From positions 13,535,479-13,599,478 of the forward strand of contig CM049321.1 of assembly GCA_026874595.1 (NCBI GenBank): a stretch of DNA of 64,000 nt. Reading direction: 5' to 3'. The position numbers were made by a program, and so were the translations under genes. The notes under the pieces are model-generated. The model was not told the origin of the DNA, ran no database searches, and saw nothing but the letters and a program-made list of their open reading frames with translations. Every line of letters starts with the position of its first letter. The first letter of the stretch is position 1. Shown here piece after piece: positions 60,786 through 64,000 of the stretch. This DNA is from Sipunculus nudus. Its lineage: Eukaryota; Annelida; Sipuncula; Golfingiida; Sipunculidae.

Positions 60786-62429
60786 AACACACACAGATGA
60801 ATGCTGTTTTCACGAAAGGGCCAGGAGGCAAGCATTTTGTTCAGAAAAACAAACTTTTGGATAAACAGTCAGGGATCTGGGGGGCAAGTCTGTTTGACAG
60901 TACCCAGGAAACACTTATTTTCTTTTATATCTGCATGATGGACAATTCTATATACATATAAAAGTATTGGATTCATTGCAGAGCATCATTGGTAAAAGTC
61001 CATCTAACCTGTTTTTAGAAAACAAGCTTGCCCTTTTTTCAATAAATTCACCAGATGACATGGCAGTTGGTAATGACTGATTAATTTCTTTAACACCCAC
61101 AGGTTGTGTTAGTGCAATACAAGTGTAAAAAGTAAAAGCAAAAGGATATTAAGTTTTTTTTAGATCTAACATAGATTTAATCATGAATCCCTAGTCTGCT
61201 TTGCATATTTGCTTTGCATTATGGGTAAAACTGGTGTAAACACCAGGGTCCAGCATTTTGTTGACTTATTTGGATATAGCAGGGTCACTGTATAGAGGTA
61301 GCTTGTATTTGAATATGATGATCTGATATCTAAATCTTATAAAGATCTGACATATTAGAATTACAAAGACCAACTCCAGGTTATTTAAATACATGATACA
61401 TGAAATCAAGTGAATCATAACTAAACATATCCAAGTTATGCCTTTACTGAATGTGAAAATTATATCCAGCTGCCTGTTTGTAGCCATGGCCAGCACCAGT
61501 AATTTATGATAACTCATTTTATAGGATTCTCTGACAGCCCTTTTCCCTTGATGTGAGTGCTGCCCCCTGGAGGGTTAAACCAAACTACTTGAATCCTTCT
61601 TGAGAAGCTCATACATGAAATGGTCACTGAAAAAAACCCAGGAACGAGGACAAAAATTGTTGTGTATATCTAATCTTGTTTTTATATTTAGACATAATCC
61701 AACCCTTATCCTGTACCAGGATTATTATTAAAATTTCATTCTCCATTTCCATTCTTCTGCTTATGGTGACAGATGTAATCATTTCACATTTTGTCTCTTT
61801 ACAGAGTGTACTGAGGAAAGTTACACCAGCCGATGCACCTCAAATTTCCGACCCCATCATGACGGCATTGTTACAGATGTTGAGCAGTTCCAGTGGAAAA
61901 TCTGGTGGAGTACAGGAAGATGCCCTGTTAGCTGTTTCTGTTCTGGTTGAGGGTAAGTGAAAGCACCCTCTTTTCATACGTTAACAATATAAAAACTGCG
62001 ATTTATATACACACATAAAATGGAAATGAATGATTAATCAGTATGAAATTTTAATGGTATTTAAACTGCTTACTTTATAACTTTGAATTGGGGAATATAA
62101 AAGGAATCCCTATTGTCATGCGTGAAATGATTTATAATATTTCAAGAACTTGCCTTTAAAAAAAATTAATGCTTTTCATGTATTGTTAAATGGGAATTAT
62201 TCACAGGTGGACTATTGGTCCTTGGGGCCTTTTTGTTGATTTTCTAGCTCATCAGTTTCCATTAATATAAGGCCCTGGAGAATTTTAGTAGATAAAAGGT
62301 TTAAACAAAACAATTTTATGAAATGATTAGTGAACTGTTGTTACAGTGCTGGGGGAGAACTTCCTGAAGTACATGGAAGCTTTCAAGCCATTCCTTGCTG
62401 TTGGTCTCAAGAACCATGAAGAATATCAG
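38148..62429 (+). CDS. KPNB1: Importin subunit beta-1, 16 exons, 3' end beyond the window
   Basis: Importin beta-1 carries cargo, usually through importin alpha, into the nucleus through nuclear pores and is released by Ran-GTP. Sixteen exons (38148-38187, 41596-41654, 44445-44627, 48823-49023, 50640-50792, 51780-51929, 53531-53641, 54511-54612, 55020-55191, 56210-56454, 58352-58482, 59193-59268, 59908-59979, 60539-60610, 61805-61952, 62347-62429) join in phase to 666 codons. The protein begins [14 protein letters not shown] and follows the known sequence without gaps: [21 protein letters not shown], the acidic [16 protein letters not shown] loop, [25 protein letters not shown]. It is all HEAT repeats. 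The remaining ~210 residues lie to the right. Three junctions carry tandem duplications (exons 4, 8 and 13). Identification is secure. Confidence 0.96.
39099..39404 (+). mobile_element. tRNA-derived SINE in KPNB1 intron 1
   Basis: The head has an A-box-like TGGTGTAATGG (39108-39118) and a B-box-like AGTTTCAATCC (39152-39162) with the right spacing for an RNA polymerase III promoter. The middle contains a conserved-looking SINE body ('cacttcacgctaccgaaact', 'gataagctacggcctgatga'). The element ends near a short T-run. It sits in the same orientation as the host gene. The exact SINE family is not assigned. Confidence 0.75.
39405..40825. other. KPNB1 intron 1, unassigned part
   Basis: No additional gene, exon or clear repeat is visible in this part of the intron. 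Confidence 0.45.
40830..41290. repeat. Three diverged tandem units in KPNB1 intron 1
   Basis: Units of about 140-150 bp share 'gat.gattttcacgaaactca', 'tatctcgcctaagtttgatt' and 'aggtcagaggtcactggt'. They resemble the GTGACC-type dispersed repeats elsewhere in the window. Confidence 0.55.
41596..41654 (+). CDS. KPNB1: KPNB1 exon 2
   Basis: Completes codon 14 and encodes [19 protein letters not shown], the first HEAT repeat. Flanked by TTTTGTAG and GTGAGT. Confidence 0.92.
41690..42095. mobile_element. GTGACC/CCGTCC-type element in KPNB1 intron 2
   Basis: After 'cccttgcaatgaagttgcag' and 'gtccctcattccgtccgtcc' come two units of about 120 bp with 'acctttcatctttc', 'atatggctcacccacaca' and 'gatgaagaacc'. 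These are the reverse complement of the family at 1-345. The right side ends around 'cgtgtgaggggattcccttg'. Confidence 0.6.
42367..43464. mobile_element. pogo/Tigger-like element in KPNB1 intron 2
   Basis: The left end CAGTCGAGCCCACTTTGTGT and the inverted right end CAGTCAAGCCCGCTTATTGT are matching inverted termini, each flanked by TA (42365-42366 and 43465-43466). A second inward copy of the terminal motif occurs around 42480-42510 ('cccacttattgtcatg'). The 1098-bp interior has no intact transposase. Different terminal sequence from the elements at 13860 and 35903. Confidence 0.75.
43467..44444. other. KPNB1 intron 2, right part
   Basis: AT-rich intron. A short local duplication 'aggagtcaagataaagcatttgag' type segment occurs at 43845-43870 and 43882-43908. 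No exon other than the annotated one. Confidence 0.5.
44445..44627 (+). CDS. KPNB1: KPNB1 exon 3
   Basis: Encodes 61 residues including [31 protein letters not shown] and QYQQRWL, the HEAT 1-2 surface of the Ran-binding N-terminal part. Phase 0 at both ends; donor GTAAGT. Confidence 0.95.
45031..48714 (+). mobile_element. 2.2-kb-type interspersed element, copy 2, filling KPNB1 intron 3
   Basis: Starts with the hairpin AGCTCAGCTGAC / GTCATCTGAGCT at 45031-45059 and a CCGTCCGTCC tract, and ends near 48714 with 'gacccatgggtcccttgttt'. It matches 7215-9387 in inverted orientation along most of its length. About 75-90 bp of the shared sequence has been replaced by a 1.15-kb insert (about 46255-47382) that holds a 280-bp satellite. 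It also keeps about 450 bp (48240-48690) that copy 1 lacks. Non-coding. Confidence 0.78.
46335..47180. repeat. 280-bp satellite, three copies, with AGGTGGCGCCACCT palindrome
   Basis: Units repeat at exactly 280 bp (for example 46577 and 46857) with only a few differences. Each carries 'catatctcgggaaccgtttg' + 'accgatcaggaaaattc', 'aaaaatggtggcgccacctg' and, near its end, AGGTGGCGCCACCT. Similarity is high, so the array is young relative to the host element. The third copy has GGCGCTGCC in place of one palindrome. Flanking half-units extend to about 46255 and 47300. Confidence 0.88.
48731..48797 (+). other. Duplicate of the exon 4 acceptor and exon start
   Basis: A 67-bp copy of the sequence around the exon 4 splice acceptor lies directly upstream of the real one (48798-48864). 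It contains 'cattattttgctag' and then 42 bases that translate to [14 protein letters not shown], compared with [14 protein letters not shown] in exon 4. In frame with exon 3 it would run into TAA two codons later. Most exon differences are synonymous. It is therefore a non-productive pseudo-acceptor. Confidence 0.85.
48823..49023 (+). CDS. KPNB1: KPNB1 exon 4
   Basis: Encodes 67 residues with [25 protein letters not shown] and [13 protein letters not shown]. The acceptor is TTTTTGCTAG; donor GTGAGT. A truncated copy of its start lies immediately upstream. Confidence 0.95.
49024..50639. other. KPNB1 intron 4
   Basis: Contains a TAGTGTTGGGATTGG hAT-type end at 49752, a (TA)n tract at 50025-50081 and GTCATAAT at 50228 matching the 8 bases before 49752. 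No clear right-hand terminus was found. No coding exons. Confidence 0.5.
50025..50081. repeat. (TA)n microsatellite in KPNB1 intron 4
   Basis: A pure AT dinucleotide run of 57 bases. Confidence 0.95.
50640..50792 (+). CDS. KPNB1: KPNB1 exon 5
   Basis: Encodes 51 residues, [20 protein letters not shown] through [17 protein letters not shown]. Acceptor ACATAACAG, donor GTGAGT, phase 0. Confidence 0.95.
50793..51779. other. KPNB1 intron 5
   Basis: No exon or mobile element is certain. A short tandem 'gtaagttggaattt' motif occurs three to four times at 51450-51510. Confidence 0.5.
51780..51929 (+). CDS. KPNB1: KPNB1 exon 6
   Basis: Encodes 50 residues including [15 protein letters not shown] and [18 protein letters not shown], which lies in the HEAT 5-6 region that contacts FG nucleoporins in the well-studied orthologues. 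Confidence 0.95.
51930..53530. other. KPNB1 intron 6
   Basis: AT-rich; contains a 17-base C-run at 52622-52638. No exon or element is supported. Confidence 0.5.
53531..53641 (+). CDS. KPNB1: KPNB1 exon 7
   Basis: Encodes 37 residues, [20 protein letters not shown] through DLAIEAAE. Acceptor TTCCTTTCAG, donor GTGAGT. Confidence 0.95.
54511..54612 (+). CDS. KPNB1: KPNB1 exon 8
   Basis: Encodes 34 residues, [20 protein letters not shown] and [14 protein letters not shown]. The last 25 bases, with the first 14 of the following intron, are the seed of the 39-bp tandem array downstream. Confidence 0.95.
54588..54746 (+). repeat. 39-bp tandem duplication of the exon 8 splice donor, four donor copies
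   Basis: The unit consists of the last 25 bases of exon 8 plus the first 14 bases of the intron (gtacatcacacaaa). Donors fall at 54613, 54652, 54691 and 54730, exactly 39 bp apart, i.e. 13 codons, so the frame is kept. The third has ATGT in place of AGGT. Unit 2 ends AAATAG, a stop codon in frame with exon 8, so use of any downstream donor truncates the protein. Confidence 0.88.
55020..55191 (+). CDS. KPNB1: KPNB1 exon 9
   Basis: Starts [16 protein letters not shown], the acidic loop known to take part in cargo release and Ran response, and ends with the first base of a Gly codon (RDAAVMAFG). Donor GTAACA is weaker than the others. Confidence 0.94.
55272..55550 (+). mobile_element. TGTCCCC-type element, copy 2, in KPNB1 intron 9
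   Basis: Runs from 'gtccccctcttctgtggaac' to 'atcgtcatgggacatt' and contains CTGTCCGTCCGTC and 'caccagctccaaaacaaaac'. It is the inverted counterpart of 6434-6718. Confidence 0.5.
56210..56454 (+). CDS. KPNB1: KPNB1 exon 10
   Basis: Encodes 82 residues (with the shared first codon) from [10 protein letters not shown] to [11 protein letters not shown], including [17 protein letters not shown], a highly conserved HEAT segment. Donor GTAAGT is followed directly by a transposon target duplication. Confidence 0.95.
56469..56848. mobile_element. hAT-like MITE next to the exon 10 donor
   Basis: The left end TAGTGATGGACTGATGATCG and the inverted right end CAGTGTTGGGAATCTGTTG are of the TAGTGTTGGG type seen at 29399. 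Flanks TTTAATAG (56461-56468) and TTTCAAAG (56849-56856) match at 6 of 8 positions, fitting an aged 8-bp target duplication. The left flank begins just after GTAAGT, so the element starts 15 bases into the intron. Non-coding, 380 bp. Confidence 0.6.
56857..57849. other. KPNB1 intron 10, middle part
   Basis: A 166-codon minus-strand open frame (56956-57456) here has no recognisable domain, and its amino-acid content looks random. It is probably fortuitous. Nothing else is supported. Confidence 0.4.
57850..58145. mobile_element. Foldback MITE-like element, copy 2
   Basis: Shares 'gagcagttacacactgca', 'aagaattgtattcaggccaa', 'atgagagcac' and 'gcaaagcagcggtt' with 1636-1935, including the symmetric layout of the two arms. 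It lies in KPNB1 intron 10. Confidence 0.6.
58352..58482 (+). CDS. KPNB1: KPNB1 exon 11
   Basis: Encodes [20 protein letters not shown] and [23 protein letters not shown], and the first two bases of Arg. Acceptor TTCCTTTTCAG, donor GTAGGC. Confidence 0.95.
58483..59192. other. KPNB1 intron 11
   Basis: No exon, RNA or mobile element is supported within it. Confidence 0.5.
59193..59268 (+). CDS. KPNB1: KPNB1 exon 12
   Basis: Encodes [20 protein letters not shown] and VKNSPK. Acceptor TTCCTTACAG, donor GTACGT. Confidence 0.95.
59440..59907 (+). repeat. Tandem amplification of the exon 13 splice acceptor, about 13 decoys
   Basis: The unit of about 36 bp is the last 18 bases of the intron (ttttactgtgttttgtag) plus the first 18 bases of exon 13 (GACTGCTATATGACTGTA). 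About 13 diverged copies precede the real acceptor; roughly seven keep a TAG acceptor, three have AAG and three have lost the AG. Read in the exon 13 frame, each ancestral unit ends in TAG, so inclusion from a decoy acceptor meets a stop within about 12 codons. Confidence 0.88.
59908..59979 (+). CDS. KPNB1: KPNB1 exon 13
   Basis: Encodes [20 protein letters not shown] and LQME, 24 residues matching the family ([20 protein letters not shown]). Its first six codons are the source of the upstream acceptor array. Confidence 0.94.
60539..60610 (+). CDS. KPNB1: KPNB1 exon 14
   Basis: Encodes [20 protein letters not shown] and ATLQ. Acceptor TTTTACTTCAG, donor GTAAAC. Confidence 0.95.
60755..60797. 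repeat. (TA)n(CA)n microsatellite in KPNB1 intron 14
   Basis: An AT dinucleotide run passes into an ACAC run with one interruption. The rest of the intron (60611-61804) shows nothing else I can support. Confidence 0.85.
61805..61952 (+). CDS. KPNB1: KPNB1 exon 15
   Basis: Encodes [20 protein letters not shown] through [16 protein letters not shown] and the first base of the next Val codon. Acceptor TCTTTACAG, donor GTAAGT. Confidence 0.95.
62347..62429 (+). CDS. KPNB1: KPNB1 exon 16, last exon in the window
   Basis: Encodes [20 protein letters not shown] and LKNHEEYQ, ending in phase 0 at GTGAGA. The next expected residues (VCLAAVGLVGDLC type) are not found before the right edge. Confidence 0.94.
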
Positions 62430-64000
62430 GTGAGACCCGCATCTTGCAGACACGGCGTAATTCACAGGTTGTGGAGGAAACAGGGCAAATGGTTGAACCT
62501 GTATGAAGGCCCACCTGTCTGTTAAGACCACCCTTGGGTGAACCAAAAGCATACACTTTGGTTATAACTGACCATTATAATAAGACCATCTGTGATTTAA
62601 GACCACTTTCCGCTAGTCCCATAGGTCGGTCAGACTGATAACCAAAAAGCACTGTAAAGGACCAAAAAGCACTAAAACTGCTCCAGTATTCTCACCTATT
62701 TCTACTTGTTAATGGTGTGAAAGTAAATATTTTGTCGAATTAGGTACATATATTTACGTAATTGTCAAAATAATCTGCCCAATATCACCACCATTATCAA
62801 CTGTCACTGGCATCATCCAGTGCCTGTATGCACTGCTGACAACTGGTGGCCACTTTACAGACTAAATCACCACGTAACTGATCACAGTTGTCAGTTTTTC
62901 GATTATATTGACAATCTGACACATTTTTGCAAGCTTATATGTACCAGATTCAATCAAACATACTATTTAAGACCACTTGAAAGCAAATGATAATCTGTGC
63001 GCTTTTGGTCCTTTTTGGTGCTTTTCGGTTTTAAGTCTGACCCCCATAGGTGACAGGTTTCACTGTTTAAGAAGGATAGAATCTGATAGAATCCCCTCTT
63101 TATGGTAACTGCTGCCATTCATTTCCTGTGCCTTGCACAAATTACTGTAAAATCTCCACTTAAAACCGTACTTCCGATTAAAACCGAACCCAGACTCTGC
63201 CGAAATTCCAGGTGAGACACTGCGAGGGGCTTAAATACTAAGAACCTCCCTTTAAAACTGCACCAACTTTTGCTATGGAATGATTTGACATAAGACACAA
63301 TCAAGCTATCATCTAGAAATCAACACGTGTAGGTTGCAATTCGGCCATTCCTGGCCACTATAAAATTCCTTGGGCATTTTATTTAAACACATCAAAACTT
63401 TTTTTTGCAGGGTCACTTAAGCATGAAGTTTGGGAAGACGTAAGGGCCGGTGAACCTTTGCCTGCTTATAAAGATTTTATATACCGTGCTGTATTCTTGT
63501 TTGCTACTGATTTGCCATTATATTTAAGAAAAAAATATTCTGCTGATCCATTTCAAGTCACTGTAAATTTTAAATTGGAAAAGTAATATTTTGAAATCTT
63601 AATTTATGATGAAAATTCCATTTTCTGGAATTACTCTGAAGATTCAAATCATTTTCATACCTGTTACTTCGGTATTATCATTGTCACATCGTACGTTGAC
63701 ATCGCTCCATGTCACAATTTGCTGGTGCATTTGAAAACATCGCTGGTCAACTTAACTAATTATCAAAGTAACTGAAGTTACCTTGTCCAGTACGTATGTA
63801 TAGGAAACATGAAGCATGAAACGAGTGATTTTAAAGTAAAATTAAAGTGGCCAGTCAGGGTAAGCAGGTTTTATTCCTGAAGAAAGTTTCCGTGTGGGGA
63901 GCCATTTTGTCAAGGCAGTGTTCACGCAAGGCATGCTGGGACGAAAAAGGTGGCTGTTATTTTTACCACCCACTGCGTACAGCCGTTCAGAATATTCTTA
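62430..64000 (+). other. KPNB1 intron 16, partial
   Basis: No KPNB1 exon is visible. Repeated 'aagaccac' phrases at 62520-62610 and 62965 and 'cttaaaaccg' / 'attaaaaccgaa' at 63160-63190 suggest another decayed pogo-type element. A short acceptor-like 'ttttttttgcag' at 63399-63410 leads into a frame with no recognisable protein. Confidence 0.45.

Noticed and set aside
63399-63460. Possible next KPNB1 exon after 'ttttttttgcag'
   Set aside because: The translation does not match the expected VCLAAVGLVGDLC segment in any frame.

Overview
The window is eukaryotic DNA, with GT-AG introns, long AT-rich intergenic stretches, microsatellites, tRNA-derived SINE and LINE remnants, and many small DNA transposons. 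The repeat vocabulary (GACGGACGG-bearing elements ending in an AGCTCAGCTGAC-type hairpin, GTGACCTTGACC repeats, hAT-like and pogo/Tigger-like MITEs) together with a GT32-type glycosyltransferase and a tandem C2H2 zinc-finger gene suggests a marine invertebrate, most likely a lophotrochozoan such as a mollusc. That placement is an inference and was not tested by any search.

Layout: 1-3.1 kb holds dispersed repeats, a GC-rich palindrome, a foldback element and a 38-bp minisatellite. 3.1-6.4 kb holds a complete intronless coding exon for a 16-finger C2H2 protein on the minus strand; its stop codon and tail are echoed in a decayed tandem array downstream. 6.4-17.5 kb is transposon territory: a 2.2-kb element, a MITE, a pogo/Tigger element with transposase remnants and a Helitron-like element. 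17.7-21.3 kb carries a broken type II membrane glycosyltransferase (in-frame TGA, one expected exon not found), and a block just upstream of it is repeated at 24.5-25.1 kb. 25-36.9 kb is again repeats: two LINE reverse-transcriptase fragments, an 892-bp hAT-like element with 8-bp target duplications, and several tandem arrays.

From 38.1 kb to the right edge lies the main gene, importin subunit beta-1 (KPNB1) on the plus strand. Sixteen exons could be placed with GT-AG boundaries and a continuous phase; they give 666 codons, about three quarters of the usual length of roughly 876, and the gene runs off the window. Its introns hold a SINE, a pogo/Tigger-like element, a second inverted copy of the 2.2-kb element invaded by a 280-bp satellite, a hAT-like MITE next to a splice donor, and a second foldback element.

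The most unusual observation is that three exon-intron junctions of KPNB1 have been tandemly duplicated across the splice site: the acceptor of exon 4 (2 copies, 67 bp), the donor of exon 8 (4 copies, 39 bp) and the acceptor of exon 13 (about 14 copies including the real one, about 36 bp). Every decoy whose frame I checked leads to a premature stop. A fourth boundary, the 3' end of the zinc-finger reading frame, shows the same behaviour. This could be neutral repeat growth, an assembly artefact, or a source of unproductive splicing; RNA and long reads would decide.
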